From: Allohoeflea poritis
GTDB taxonomy: Bacteria; Pseudomonadota; Alphaproteobacteria; Rhizobiales; Rhizobiaceae
Direction: 5' to 3'
NCBI RefSeq assembly: GCF_027889715.1
Contig: NZ_JAPJZH010000001.1
Span: forward strand, 310,001 to 374,000
DNA: 64,000 bases
Under the pieces are notes generated by a model. It did not search any database. It had not been told where the DNA came from and saw only the letters and a program-made list of their open reading frames with translations. The number at the start of each line of letters is the position of its first letter. The first letter of the stretch is position 1. Both the position numbers and the translations under genes were made by a program. Below are positions 42,022-51,125 of this stretch, in pieces.

Positions 42022-43494
42022 CTAGTGGAAGCGGCATGACACCATGCGGAATTGGGCTGCTGCATACAGAGCGTCTTCATCGCCCTTGTATCCGCCGGAA
42101 AAGCACTTGCTTGGCCGCGCATAAAGAACCAGGGGGTCATCGCCGGAAGGCAAATCATGCGGCAACCGACATGAACCGGAAAGCATCAGTGTCTTTTGCC
42201 GTCCCGCATGCCGGCAGACGAAGCGGGCTATGTGCCTTTGACCCGAATTCAGCTCGAACACATATCTTCGACGCATCGGCCCTGTTCGCACAGCGATGGT
42301 GAATGACACCGAGTTTGGCCGACCATCCGGCAATGGGAATGCAAATGTGTGCTCCGGCTGAACGTCACCAGCAATGGGCCGCTCCTTGCGCGTCCGCCGC
42401 AATCGGATATCGGAAAGATAGGGCGATGCCCTGCGGTCCTCTGAACGGGTGCGGTAGAGCCGCCATTGCTTGGAAATTGTCCGCCCAACCAACCCGAACG
42501 CATTGTGCTGCCGTTTTGGATGCGATTGAAAAAGTGCACTGAACAAGGCGGGTTTTGACGCCCTTCCCTCGGAAGCGACTGCCTCGATCACATCAGCCGG
42601 AATGGCCGACTGCAGGCGCTGTGCCAGGAACGTCAGGGCAATCGCCGCGTGCGGCATAATTCCATACTGTCGGCACTGGCTCAGAAAAAGATCCCAGTCG
42701 ATTTGGTTTTCCGCGACAAGCATCGCGCTGTCGACGATCCAGTCGCTGTGATTGTGTCCGTCCAACCCGCCATGGGCAATGGCGATCACCAGAGCGTCCG
42801 TTGGATCGGAAATAAAGGCTTCTCCCCCCAGAAACGAGACCTTGCGCGCCCGGCTCCAGATCTCGGATTCCGCCGGGTCCAGAACCGTGTATTGGTGAAG
42901 CACGCGCTGGTGCAGATCGATGTCCCCATATCTGCCGCGAAAAAGGTTGATTCCACGGATGGATGGCGCAACGGCCTGGCAATAGACTGCTGAACATCCG
43001 TTGGAGGGTTGCCAGCCATCATTTGTCAGGAGTTTTAGCGCATTCGGGAAATGGTCTCCCTTCACCAGTATGTCGACATCATGCGCAACGCGGCCTTTCA
43101 GCTCATTCATGTTGACCGCGGCGCGTGCCGCGCCCTTGAAAACCAGGACATCGATCCCGGCTCCGCGTAGCTTGTCAAATGCCGGTTCGGCAGCCTTTAT
43201 CGCCAGTCGGGACTTCGACCAGAGCATGCGTTGGATGCCTGTCAGGCGCGCCCTGTGCGGAACTTCAACGCGCTCCTGCGGAAACCGCGCGGCGATCGCC
43301 AGGAGCAGGCGCTGTTCGGCGTAGGTAACATCGTCGATGTCCGTTTCAGCCATCCATTGTCGAAATAGGTCCGCGGCGCCCCGTTCATCCGTCCAGGCGG
43401 CGGCACGGATCAATGTTTCTGTGCTTCCGCGCGGCCAGGCCCAGCTGTAGTTGGGGAAATGGCGACTTTCGGAAAACCGCTCAGGGGAAGCCAT
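42022..43494 (-). CDS. Nucleotidyltransferase-fold protein (PF14907 type)
   Basis: The 490-residue protein is mainly composed of a nucleotidyltransferase-fold domain (about residues 80-290): FKGAARAAVNMNELKGRVAH, then DVDILVKGDHF with the paired catalytic aspartates, and RYGDIDLHQRVL with the third. This arrangement matches uncharacterised nucleotidyltransferases of PF14907, which occur in polysaccharide, lasso-peptide and sulfated-peptide clusters beside HprK-like kinases and PqqD-like proteins, as here. The C-terminal third (330-490) is specific and unrecognised. It follows the GT2 gene after six bases. Confidence 0.8.
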   Translation of the reverse strand: MASPERFSESRHFPNYSWAWPRGSTETLIRAAAWTDERGAADLFRQWMAETDIDDVTYAEQRLLLAIAARFPQERVEVPHRARLTGIQRMLWSKSRLAIKAAEPAFDKLRGAGIDVLVFKGAARAAVNMNELKGRVAHDVDILVKGDHFPNALKLLTNDGWQPSNGCSAVYCQAVAPSIRGINLFRGRYGDIDLHQRVLHQYTVLDPAESEIWSRARKVSFLGGEAFISDPTDALVIAIAHGGLDGHNHSDWIVDSAMLVAENQIDWDLFLSQCRQYGIMPHAAIALTFLAQRLQSAIPADVIEAVASEGRASKPALFSALFQSHPKRQHNAFGLVGRTISKQWRLYRTRSEDRRASPYLSDIRLRRTRKERPIAGDVQPEHTFAFPLPDGRPNSVSFTIAVRTGPMRRRYVFELNSGQRHIARFVCRHAGRQKTLMLSGSCRLPHDLPSGDDPLVLYARPSKCFSGGYKGDEDALYAAAQFRMVSCRFH

Positions 43495-43500
43495 CGACTG

Positions 43501-44187
43501 TTAGCCCTGGCGTTTTGCCGCGGCGCGCCTGCGAAGAATCGCTTCGCGGGCGACAAATACGTAGCCCTTGTTGTCGATCCCGCGTCTTGAGAAGGTCATG
43601 CTTCCCGGGCGTATCCTGCGCTCCACGAGAACATCAGGCATGAGATCCAGTTGAACTCCATTCTCGCGCAGCCGCGCGATCCAGTCGACCATATCGCCAA
43701 GTCCGCCAGGCGGCTCGATAAGATCGCCATTTGCAATGGCATCGGCCGATTTGATCAACATTGCGGAGCGGCCCCAGATGTCCTGCGCGTTCTTGTATTC
43801 CCTCTTTCCGGCGATGTCCCTGAAGGTTATCCCCCGACAGAAGACGGCCCCGGTCTGCGGATTGTTGTAGAGATGCCGCAATTGCATCGCCATCTTGTCC
43901 GGCTTCCAGATGTCGTCAGCATCGAGCGCCGCCAGAAGCGGTGTGGCGACGGCTTTGAGCGCCGTATTTGTCGCGGCGGCCACGCCGCTGTTTTGCTGCT
44001 TTATCAGCTTCACCTTGCTACCGAAGACGCCAACCGCGCCGGCAGTGTTGTCGGTGGACCCGTCATCAACAATGATAATTTCTTGCGCCGGAACGGTTTG
44101 GGCAAGGATTGACTGCACGGCTTCGCCGATCGTGTCTTCTGCGTTGTAGGCGGGAATGATGACCGTGTAGTTGTCGCTCAAATCCAA
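43501..44187 (-). CDS. Glycosyltransferase family 2
   Basis: The 228-residue GT-A enzyme opens NYTVIIPAYNAEDTIGEAVQ and has EIIIVDDGSTDNTAG, where the aspartates of VDDGS bind the nucleotide, and ALDADDIWKPDKM, the DxD-like metal-binding motif. It lacks a long C-terminal membrane region, so it is cytosolic or peripheral. It transfers a sugar from a nucleotide donor to an unknown acceptor. Its start overlaps the upstream GT2 gene by ten bases, so the two are coupled and probably build consecutive linkages. Confidence 0.9.
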   Translation of the reverse strand: MDLSDNYTVIIPAYNAEDTIGEAVQSILAQTVPAQEIIIVDDGSTDNTAGAVGVFGSKVKLIKQQNSGVAAATNTALKAVATPLLAALDADDIWKPDKMAMQLRHLYNNPQTGAVFCRGITFRDIAGKREYKNAQDIWGRSAMLIKSADAIANGDLIEPPGGLGDMVDWIARLRENGVQLDLMPDVLVERRIRPGSMTFSRRGIDNKGYVFVAREAILRRRAAAKRQG

Positions 44188-44933
44188 GTTGCCGCCTCCT
44201 CGTCCTGCAATACATCGAATATGTCGTTCGGCAATCGGTAGTTGCCCAGCAACTTTCTGCGTTTGGTCGCCTTGAGCATTGCTCGGGCAAACTCGCGAGC
44301 CGCTATTTGTCTATTCCTGGTCATGCTTCCGGGATGCCTGCGATAGTAGTGTGCGATAGAGTCGCTGACGAGATATTTGGGTGATGTTTCCAGTATTCGC
44401 AATATGAAATCCGTGTCCTCGGCCTGTTCGAATTCCTCGTCGAACAGGCCAACGCCCTTAAGCAAAGAAAGCCTGAACATCCCCGAACTCAAGTGGATGG
44501 AACGGCTGACGAGCGTGCGACTGTCGGAGGATGGTACAAAGGCGCCGGGATCGGAGTGTTCGAAATAGCACAATTTCGAATAGATCATCGCGAGATCGGG
44601 ATCCCGGGCAAACGCAGCGCAATCCCGTTCGATCCGGCCGTCGGCCATCAGGTCGTCGCCGTCCAGGAATGTCACCAGATCCGTGTCCGGCCGAAGAGCC
44701 TCGAGTCCGCGATTGCGCGCCCGCGTTACACCCCTGTTTTCCGTGTCGATCACGCGGATTTCGGGAAAGGCACGCGCCATGTCCTGCAAAACCGTTTCAG
44801 TACCGTCGTCGGATCCGTCATTGACGACGACAATGTCCAATTCAGTGCTTTCGCTTTGCCGAAGCACAGAATGAAGCGCGTCTTCAATGAAAGGCCTGTC
44901 GTTGTGTACGGCCATCAAAATGGCGACCTTCAT
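44178..44933 (-). CDS. Glycosyltransferase family 2
   Basis: The 251-residue GT-A enzyme begins KVAILMAVHNDRPFIEDALH with DIVVVNDGSDDGTETVLQ and DLVTFLDGDDLMADGRIERD as nucleotide- and metal-binding motifs. EEFEQAEDTDFILRILETSP contains the ED motif near the catalytic base. It shares only the general fold with the following GT2 protein, so the two are not recent duplicates. Its start overlaps the stop of the HprK-like gene by 4 bp. Membrane segments are absent. Confidence 0.9.
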   Translation of the reverse strand: MKVAILMAVHNDRPFIEDALHSVLRQSESTELDIVVVNDGSDDGTETVLQDMARAFPEIRVIDTENRGVTRARNRGLEALRPDTDLVTFLDGDDLMADGRIERDCAAFARDPDLAMIYSKLCYFEHSDPGAFVPSSDSRTLVSRSIHLSSGMFRLSLLKGVGLFDEEFEQAEDTDFILRILETSPKYLVSDSIAHYYRRHPGSMTRNRQIAAREFARAMLKATKRRKLLGNYRLPNDIFDVLQDEEAATWI

Positions 44934-45985
44934 GCCGACAGCCTTTCCATGAACTCAGAAATCGTTTCGGAGATTTCCCGCGGATTGCCGCCGAGTTCGA
45001 CATGGTAGGCCGGCAGATGGCGGCAGATCTCGGCGGACATTTTCATGGTGTTCGTCCAGCCACCCTTGAGTTGGTAGAGACTGCTCGGAGCGAGCGCCAG
45101 CAGGGCCTCGCGGCCGTTGGCCGGGCGGAGCTCGGTCCTCGGAGCATGTGCTATGCACGGAATCAATATCGCCCGCAAATTCAGCGATACGGCCGCCGAA
45201 CCGGGCACAAGGGCATCGTAATCAAAGACATATTTATTTTGCCAGTTTACGTCGCCAAAATCGCCCGAACCGGTATCGAGGCCGGCCCTGGCGAGACCAT
45301 CGGCGTCTTGCTTCATCAACCGGACCACCGGGCGCGCGGTCCAGGTCTCGCCACTCCTGCCAACAACGACATAATCATCGCCGCAGGTTTGGAGCCTATT
45401 GAGGATGCCGGCGAGGACCGTACCGGACTTGCCGGCCCCGCCAGCGCCGGCCAGCAGGATTCCGGATCCATTCAACCCAAGCGTGCCCGCATGGGCCAGC
45501 AGCATGTCAGAGCGTTGATAGGCCCAGTGAACAAACTGTCTCAGCGGAAACGCGGCTTCCCAGGGCGGGTATGCATCCGCGGTCTGCATGAGCTGGATGC
45601 AGGCGCCGTCATCAGCACGCAGGAACTGCCAAAGCCTGTAGTCGAACTCGAAAACACCCTCGAAACCGTTGCTTTGCAGCGTATCCGCCATACGCCTGAT
45701 TGAAAATTCCGGCTCGTCCCACAAGGCTGACGGAAGCGATTCTGACGACTTTCGATTGACGACGGAAACAGTTATCTTCCGCTCGTTGGCGCTTCTGGAA
45801 GCCGGCTGGTCAGCGAACGCCGTTTCGCAAAGATCAATGTATTTTCGGTCCGTCGACCGGACTTCGACATTCAGGTCCGGCAGCCCGAAACTGCGGTGTC
45901 GGTTCGGATCAAGCTCTATACGGCTTGCTGTGTCGATGGCATCGCTGGCGAATTCATGGACATTGCCGATGTTAATCTGCCGCAC
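44930..45985 (-). CDS. HprK-like serine kinase domain protein
   Basis: The protein resembles HPr kinase/phosphorylase C-terminal domains. A P-loop GAGGAGKSG follows the strand LNGSGILLA, with upstream FVHWAYQRSDMLLAHAG, characteristic of HprK-like proteins in polysaccharide and lasso-peptide clusters. I place the start at a GTG (45985; VRQINIGNVHEF) that overlaps the PqqD-like gene by only 14 bp; an ATG at 46036 is an alternative with a 65-bp overlap. Such kinases are proposed to phosphorylate a serine of a peptide or a cluster product. It is coupled to the GT2 gene downstream. Confidence 0.8.
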   Translation of the reverse strand: MRQINIGNVHEFASDAIDTASRIELDPNRHRSFGLPDLNVEVRSTDRKYIDLCETAFADQPASRSANERKITVSVVNRKSSESLPSALWDEPEFSIRRMADTLQSNGFEGVFEFDYRLWQFLRADDGACIQLMQTADAYPPWEAAFPLRQFVHWAYQRSDMLLAHAGTLGLNGSGILLAGAGGAGKSGTVLAGILNRLQTCGDDYVVVGRSGETWTARPVVRLMKQDADGLARAGLDTGSGDFGDVNWQNKYVFDYDALVPGSAAVSLNLRAILIPCIAHAPRTELRPANGREALLALAPSSLYQLKGGWTNTMKMSAEICRHLPAYHVELGGNPREISETISEFMERLSA

Positions 45986-46439
45986 CGTTTGGCACCGGCT
46001 TACGTACTGGCCAGCCCTCCGCCTCATCAACCTCATGGATCGGGTCGGCCATCATAAGTTCGGCCAAATCGTCAAACATCGTGGTCTCCGGCGGCAGTTG
46101 CTTCGATCGGATGGCCTGTGCCAGCGCCAGCGGCAGGGCGATATCGGAGCGGTCCGTTGTGGGCACAAGAAGACCGTAGGACTCCAGCTGGTCGCAAAAG
46201 CCGTAGATAGTCTCCGGAACAAAATGACCTGCATCTTCGCAGGCAGCGGCCAGGTGGTTTGGCGATGAACCTTCCGTCAGCGCCTTCCAAACAATGGCAG
46301 CCGAGCCATCCATCGAATAATATCGGCCGTTGTTCAGATCGAGGACAACGAACTCGCCATCGAACTCCTCCGACGCGACATCCTTATTCGCCAGTCGGTA
46401 GACACACTCGTACTTGTTCGACTCCAACATTGCCCCCAT
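45972..46439 (-). CDS. PqqD family protein
   Basis: The 155-residue protein has an N-terminal PqqD-like domain (residues about 15-90): EEFDGEFVVLDLNNGRYYSM, then DGSAAIVWKALTEG and a final winged-helix-like part VPETIYGFCDQLESYGLLVP. PqqD-type domains bind leader peptides of ribosomal natural products; the C-terminal 60 residues here are a separate helical tail. It is the first gene of the minus-strand operon (PqqD, HprK-like, GT2, GT2, nucleotidyltransferase, amidotransferase). No precursor-peptide gene was identified. Start at ATG 46439 or the in-frame ATG at 46430. Confidence 0.85.
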   Translation of the reverse strand: MGAMLESNKYECVYRLANKDVASEEFDGEFVVLDLNNGRYYSMDGSAAIVWKALTEGSSPNHLAAACEDAGHFVPETIYGFCDQLESYGLLVPTTDRSDIALPLALAQAIRSKQLPPETTMFDDLAELMMADPIHEVDEAEGWPVRKPVPNGAAD

Positions 46440-46552
46440 TGAGCTTGGCCGTTATGCAGCGGTATATATTACACAATCTGCTCATTTTGCTAGCGACTAT
46501 CAAAGAATTGGTTATTTTTGGCCGGTGTGTTTTCAACTTGTGAATTGACCTG

Positions 46553-47380
46553 ATGCTGACCATTGAACCGGAAGGCGGTATTGGCAACCGCTTGCACGCC
46601 ATGCACAGCGGCATCGCGCTTGCACGCGATATCGGTCAGCCCGTCCGGCTGGTTTGGGTCAAGAACCGGGATCTGGGCTGCAATCTTCAGCAATTTCTGG
46701 AACGGCCACCGGAATTCCGGTCGGTTCTGACATTTTCGAAACTCGATTGGTCCAAGAGGGTCAAGATCAGATACAACTACGAGCGCTACTGCCGATTTGA
46801 CTATCTCAGGCCGGATTATCGCGGCCGGGAAATCGAAGCACTGATGGAAGGCGATTTCGATTTCAGACGATTTGCCGAAAGAAGACGCACCCACATCAAA
46901 TGCTGGCGGGCATTCTACCGTTCCGACGAACCGTTCTACAAATTTCGCCCAGCGGCGCATTTGCGGCCGAGGATCGACGCAATCACATCCCGGTTTGACA
47001 ATACGGTTGGTGTTCATGTTCGCCGGACCGATCACCTGCCGTCACGGGACTACAGTCCGACACACATGTTTTTGGAGCGGATGGACGCCCTGGTGCGCTC
47101 CGATCCGACTGTCAATTTCTTTATGTCGAGTGATGATCCCGCTGAAGAAGAAGCCGTACGTGCTCGATTTGGAGACCGCATCCTGCCGTCGCCACGCAGG
47201 ATCATTGGCCGATTGACGGACGAAGCGCTGGAGGCTGCAATCGTCGATCTCTTTTGCCTTGCGGCAACCCGAAAAATCATAGGCAGTTTCATGTCCAGCT
47301 TTTCAGGCAGCGCAGCAAGGATCGGAAACATCCCTTTTGAGGAGATATTGTGCGAAGATAATCCCGTCGTGCGATGGTGA
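46553..47380 (+). CDS. Fucosyltransferase-like glycosyltransferase (NodZ/GT11-like)
   Basis: The 275-residue protein has the opening GGIGNRLHAMHSGIALARDI typical of alpha-fucosyltransferase-like GT-B enzymes and the motif VGVHVRRTDHLP, the HxRRxD donor-binding signature of that superfamily. VNFFMSSDDPAEEEAVRARF and GSFMSSFSGSAARI follow as the usual C-terminal elements. It probably transfers a deoxy sugar, perhaps fucose, to a glycan made by the adjacent cluster. It is divergent from the PqqD-like gene with 113 bases between starts and has no obvious Shine-Dalgarno. Confidence 0.8.
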   Translation: MLTIEPEGGIGNRLHAMHSGIALARDIGQPVRLVWVKNRDLGCNLQQFLERPPEFRSVLTFSKLDWSKRVKIRYNYERYCRFDYLRPDYRGREIEALMEGDFDFRRFAERRRTHIKCWRAFYRSDEPFYKFRPAAHLRPRIDAITSRFDNTVGVHVRRTDHLPSRDYSPTHMFLERMDALVRSDPTVNFFMSSDDPAEEEAVRARFGDRILPSPRRIIGRLTDEALEAAIVDLFCLAATRKIIGSFMSSFSGSAARIGNIPFEEILCEDNPVVRW

Positions 47381-47764
47381 GAAACCGGCCAGCCTTCAAA
47401 CTTGTTCCAGCATCGTTTTCGTTCAACGCTCGCGGAATTCGGCTCGTTCGACATCATGGTCTTCAGTTTGAGAAGATGTCATTTTCAACAGTGAAAACAA
47501 CGATTACGCTATGGAGTTTGTTGGTGGGAATGTCGTGCTGACGCGAATTGCAATCATGCGTCTCCCATCATGAGCAAGTGGATTTGACGTCTGAAAAAAT
47601 CATGTTCCGAACGCGGGTTGTTTTCGAAAATCCTGCAATCGCCAGCAAATTTCCCTTACCGCTTGCAGCGTCACGGGCTTTGTATAAATATGCCCGCAAT
47701 TGCCACTCGAAATCCGTAACTTCACCCTTCAGGCGGCATGCGCCGCTCAACCGTCAGAAGATAG
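47381..47764. other. Intergenic stretch before hupE
   Basis: About 380 bases without a supported gene. A short GC stem (GCGGC-ATGC-GCCGC near 47733-47747) lies just upstream of the HupE-like gene and could be part of a leader, but I found no B12-box or other named riboswitch motif. Confidence 0.4.
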
Positions 47765-48385
47765 ATGATGATCCAGAACCGCAGCATATGCCTGAGGACA
47801 AGCACGCTATGCGCGGCCGTGATCTTGCCCCTCCTTCTATGGGGGCAACCGGCCGCCGCGCACACTGAAGATCCGGGATTTGTCGGCGGCTTCATGTCCG
47901 GCTTTTCGCATCCGTTTTACGGCTGGGATCACGTCCTGGCGATGGTGGCCGTGGGTCTCTGGGGCGCCTTCCTGGGAAGGCCCGCCATCTGGATACTGCC
48001 GATCGTCTTTCCACTCATAATGGCATTTGGCGGTGTCCTTGGAATCGCCGGCGTTCCGCTGCCGGCGGTGGAGGCCGGCATCGCTGCCTCCTCCGTCGTC
48101 CTCGGCGTGCTCATCGCCCTGGCCCTGCGATCGCCATTGTGGATCGCCATAATCGTGGTCGGATGTTTCGGCATCTTTCACGGACATGCGCATGGCACCG
48201 AACTGCCGTCCGCGAACAGCCCGATCACCTACTCTATCGGCTTTGTTCTGGCGACGGGTCTTCTGCACTTGTTCGGCATCGCCTTCGGCCTGCTCATTGG
48301 CGTTCCCGGCGGCCGCCTGGCAGTCCGCACCGCCGGGGCAGCCATCGCTGTGGGCGGCCTGTCGTTCCTGCTCGGCGTTTGGTAG
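47765..48385 (+). CDS. hupE: HupE/UreJ family membrane protein (nickel/cobalt transport)
   Basis: The 206-residue protein has a signal-like N-terminus (cleavage near WGQPAAAH) and six hydrophobic segments. The HupE signature FSHPFYGWDHVLAMVAVGLW (HPxxGxDH) lies at about residues 49-68, and FGIFHGHAHGTELP later gives a second His cluster. Known members transport nickel for hydrogenase or urease, or cobalt. No hydrogenase or urease genes are visible here. It is followed five bases later by a related protein, so the two may form a pair. Confidence 0.88.
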   Translation: MMIQNRSICLRTSTLCAAVILPLLLWGQPAAAHTEDPGFVGGFMSGFSHPFYGWDHVLAMVAVGLWGAFLGRPAIWILPIVFPLIMAFGGVLGIAGVPLPAVEAGIAASSVVLGVLIALALRSPLWIAIIVVGCFGIFHGHAHGTELPSANSPITYSIGFVLATGLLHLFGIAFGLLIGVPGGRLAVRTAGAAIAVGGLSFLLGVW

Positions 48386-48389
48386 GTTC

Positions 48390-48989
48390 GTGCGGGCTGT
48401 TCAGGTCATTGTCCTGGCCGTGCTCGTTCCTGAAATTGCCGTCGCACATGATTCGGTGACTGCGGCGGCCGGCTTCAATGCCGGACTGCTGCACCCTTGG
48501 TTACCCGCAGAACAGACCATGTCACTGCTCGCGGCGGCCCTGCTGGCCGGCCGATACTGCGGTGACCGACCTATGCGGGTGCTGGCCGCATTCTCCATCG
48601 CATTTGTCGCCGGGCTGGCAATTCCGCCTTCGACATTCACCCTGTCCACGATCGGCCTGTGCCTGATGGGTCTCGCCTTGGCTGCGAGCGCGCTCGTTGC
48701 GTTGAACGCTTCCCTGCCAGCAGTGGCGGTGGTTGCCTTTACTGCCGCCGCGGGTCTTTTGGACGGTATAGCCTCCGCCCCGGATCCGGATCATTGGGAT
48801 GTCGTGGCCGCGTTTGTCGCCGGCAACGTATTGAGGGCTGCGCTCATCTTCAGCATACCTTTAGTGGTCGCCGACTGGTTCATCCGTGAAAAGAGATGGC
48901 AGTGGGCAAAGATCGGCATTCGAATGGTTGCCGCCTGGATAGCTGCTATCGCCCTGCTTATGCAGGCACTCATCCTGGCAACGCCCTGA
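48390..48989 (+). CDS. HupE/UreJ-like membrane protein (second, degenerate copy)
   Basis: The 199-residue protein starts at GTG 48390, five bases after the hupE stop, with a signal peptide VRAVQVIVLAVLVPEIAVAH. It has six hydrophobic segments and retains a HupE-like AAAGFNAGLLHPWLPAEQTM in which the HPxxGxDH motif has changed to HPWLPAEQ, so the metal-binding His/Asp pattern is incomplete. Later PDPDHWDVV offers another acidic/His group. It is most likely a partner or an evolved paralogue of the preceding protein with altered metal use. Confidence 0.7.
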   Translation: MRAVQVIVLAVLVPEIAVAHDSVTAAAGFNAGLLHPWLPAEQTMSLLAAALLAGRYCGDRPMRVLAAFSIAFVAGLAIPPSTFTLSTIGLCLMGLALAASALVALNASLPAVAVVAFTAAAGLLDGIASAPDPDHWDVVAAFVAGNVLRAALIFSIPLVVADWFIREKRWQWAKIGIRMVAAWIAAIALLMQALILATP

Positions 48990-49183
48990 CCGTTCGTTGA
49001 ACCCGAGTTTGCGACACAATTTCCCGCAAGTTCCACCGATGTGAAATCGGGGATGCTGTGTCCAAACATTCTCAAGAGCGTTTCAGAACGTTAGAATTTG
49101 TTAACTCCGATTCGTGCCGCGTCTTGCTATGAACCGACATCGGCCCTCATTTGGGCACACTGTTTTGGCAGTGAAAGAAGTGC

Positions 49184-49597
49184 ATGAAGATAGACAAGAG
49201 CTACGAACTGCCGTTCCCGCCTGACCGGGTTTTTGCGGCATGGGTTTGCCCGGAAACGGTCATTCCTCCAGCCACCAGGATGGAGATCAATCCAACGGTT
49301 GGCGGACATTATCGCCTTTTCATGGAAAGCGAAGACCGCTGCAACCGCGCCGAGGGTCTGTTTTTTGCCGTCGAGCCGGATAGGCATGTTCGTTACACTT
49401 GGGAGTGGGACCGGGACGGCGAAATTACCGAAATCGATGTTCTGTTCGAGCCGGCCGACGACGGCACCGCGCTGCATATCCGGCATACCGGCTTTCGAAA
49501 AACGGAAAGCCGGGACATGCATGACAGCGGCTGGGACAGCTATGTCGAAAAACTGTCTGCATTGCTCGAAAAGGACGGGGAAACCGCCTCGAACTGA
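49184..49597 (+). CDS. SRPBCC/AHSA1 domain protein
   Basis: The 137-residue protein is an Activator-of-Hsp90-ATPase-1-like (AHSA1, START-like) domain. KIDKSYELPFPPDRVFAAWV, PTVGGHYRLFMESE, VRYTWEWDRDGEI, ALHIRHTGF and WDSYVEKLSALLE follow the family from first strand to C-terminal helix. In bacteria these proteins bind hydrophobic ligands or accompany ArsR regulators, but the gene here is separate from the arsR gene at 51653. Function beyond ligand binding cannot be assigned. Confidence 0.85.
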   Translation: MKIDKSYELPFPPDRVFAAWVCPETVIPPATRMEINPTVGGHYRLFMESEDRCNRAEGLFFAVEPDRHVRYTWEWDRDGEITEIDVLFEPADDGTALHIRHTGFRKTESRDMHDSGWDSYVEKLSALLEKDGETASN

Positions 49598-49599
49598 CG

Positions 49600-50916
49600 T
49601 CAGACTGCTTCGAGCGCTGAATCGAGTTTGGTCACAAGTTCATCGATCTGATTGTCTTCAATGATGAAAGGCGGTGCCAGGAGCACGTGGTCGCCACGGG
49701 CGCCATCGATTGTTCCGCCCATCGGGTAGCAGATCAGGCCGGCTTTGAAAGCCGCCGCCTTGACCCGCTTATTGATATTTCGATCCGGGGAAAAGGGTGC
49801 TTTGGTCGCCCTGTCTTCCACCAGTTCAATACCGCGAAACAGCCCTCGCCCGCGAATGTCGCCAACATGCGGATGCTGCCCGAAGGCCGTGTGCAGCGCA
49901 TCCGACAGACGATCGCCCTTCTCTTGCACCCGCGCGATCAGATCGCGATCCAGCATCGCACGCAGCACCGCCAGGCTCGCCGCGCAGGCGACCGGATGTC
50001 CGATATAGGTGTGGCCGTGCTGGAAAAAACCCGAACCATTTTCAATTGCTTCGTAAAGTTTCGCCGTACACAGCATCGCACCGACAGGCTGATACCCGGC
50101 TCCAAGCCCTTTGGCGATGGTGACAATATCGGGTGCGACATCCTCCTGCTCGCACGCGAACAACGTCCCCGTCCGCCCCATACCGCACATCACTTCGTCA
50201 AGGATCATCAGAACGCCGTATGTATCGCAGATCTCCCGGATGCGCCTGAAATAACCTTCGACCGCCGGCACGGCTCCGGCCGTCGCGCCAACCACCGGCT
50301 CCGCAATGAAAGCCATAACCGTCTCCGGTCCAAGGCGCAGGATTTCGTCTTCAAGCTCGCCGGCGGCGCGCTGTCCGTATTCAAAGGCCGTCTCGCCTTC
50401 CCTCCGGTTCCTGTATTCGTAGCAGGGCGCGATGTGGGATGTCTCGATCATGATCGGCGCGAATGGCCGGCGCCGCCATTCATTACCGCCTGCTGCCAGT
50501 GCGCCAAGCGTATTGCCGTGATAGCTTTGCCGGCGGGCGATCAGCCGATGACGCTGCGGTTCACCGGTTTCGATAAAATATTGCCGTGCAAGCTTGATCG
50601 CCGCCTCAACCGCTTCCGACCCCCCCGAAACGAAGAAGACGCGATCTATGTCCGCAGGCCCGTTCTCGGCAAGCAGGTCGGCCAGCATCTCCGCCGGTTC
50701 GGATGTAAAGAAACCCGTATGGGCAAACGCCACTTTCTCAAGTTGTGCTGAGATGGCCGCAGCGATTTCGGGATCCCCGTGGCCCAGGCAGGAGACAGCC
50801 GCACCGCCGGAACCGTCCAGATACTTCTTTCCGCTTTTGTCAAAGAGATAACAGCCTTCACCTGAGGCGATCACGGGCAAGTCCGACTTGGTATGTCGTG
50901 GGAAGACGTGTGACAT
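49600..50916 (-). CDS. Class III aminotransferase (PLP-dependent, omega-transaminase type)
   Basis: The 438-residue protein has the class III pattern: GKKYLDGSGGAAVSCLGHGD, RVFFVSGGSEAVEAAIKLAR (PLP phosphate), RRQSYHGNTLGALAAGG, LILDEVMCGMGRTG with the ring-nitrogen Asp, and VTIAKGLGAGYQPVGAMLC with the PLP lysine. Length fits omega-amino acid:pyruvate and related aminotransferases. It probably moves an amino group from an amine or omega-amino acid to pyruvate. The short MSHVFPRHTK start suits the family. It is monocistronic, converging with the AHSA1 gene two bases away. Confidence 0.93.
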   Translation of the reverse strand: MSHVFPRHTKSDLPVIASGEGCYLFDKSGKKYLDGSGGAAVSCLGHGDPEIAAAISAQLEKVAFAHTGFFTSEPAEMLADLLAENGPADIDRVFFVSGGSEAVEAAIKLARQYFIETGEPQRHRLIARRQSYHGNTLGALAAGGNEWRRRPFAPIMIETSHIAPCYEYRNRREGETAFEYGQRAAGELEDEILRLGPETVMAFIAEPVVGATAGAVPAVEGYFRRIREICDTYGVLMILDEVMCGMGRTGTLFACEQEDVAPDIVTIAKGLGAGYQPVGAMLCTAKLYEAIENGSGFFQHGHTYIGHPVACAASLAVLRAMLDRDLIARVQEKGDRLSDALHTAFGQHPHVGDIRGRGLFRGIELVEDRATKAPFSPDRNINKRVKAAAFKAGLICYPMGGTIDGARGDHVLLAPPFIIEDNQIDELVTKLDSALEAV

Positions 50917-51125
50917 CGTGTAATCCGGTCAAATCTGTCCGGGCGCGGAAAACAACGCGACACCTGCGACAATGTCGACCGCTGCAAGGACAATCGATCT
51001 TTGGAAACATATGTATCACAAATTTCCGCAAGTAAACGCATTTGTTTCAAATTCGGTCACGGATCACCCGATGAAAGCCGGCACCGACAGGTGCACGGCC
51101 AATCGTGAGGGCCGGCCTCCCGTTC

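Noticed and set aside
47381-47764. Cobalamin or nickel riboswitch upstream of hupE
   Set aside because: No B12 box or other known riboswitch consensus was found, only a short GC stem.
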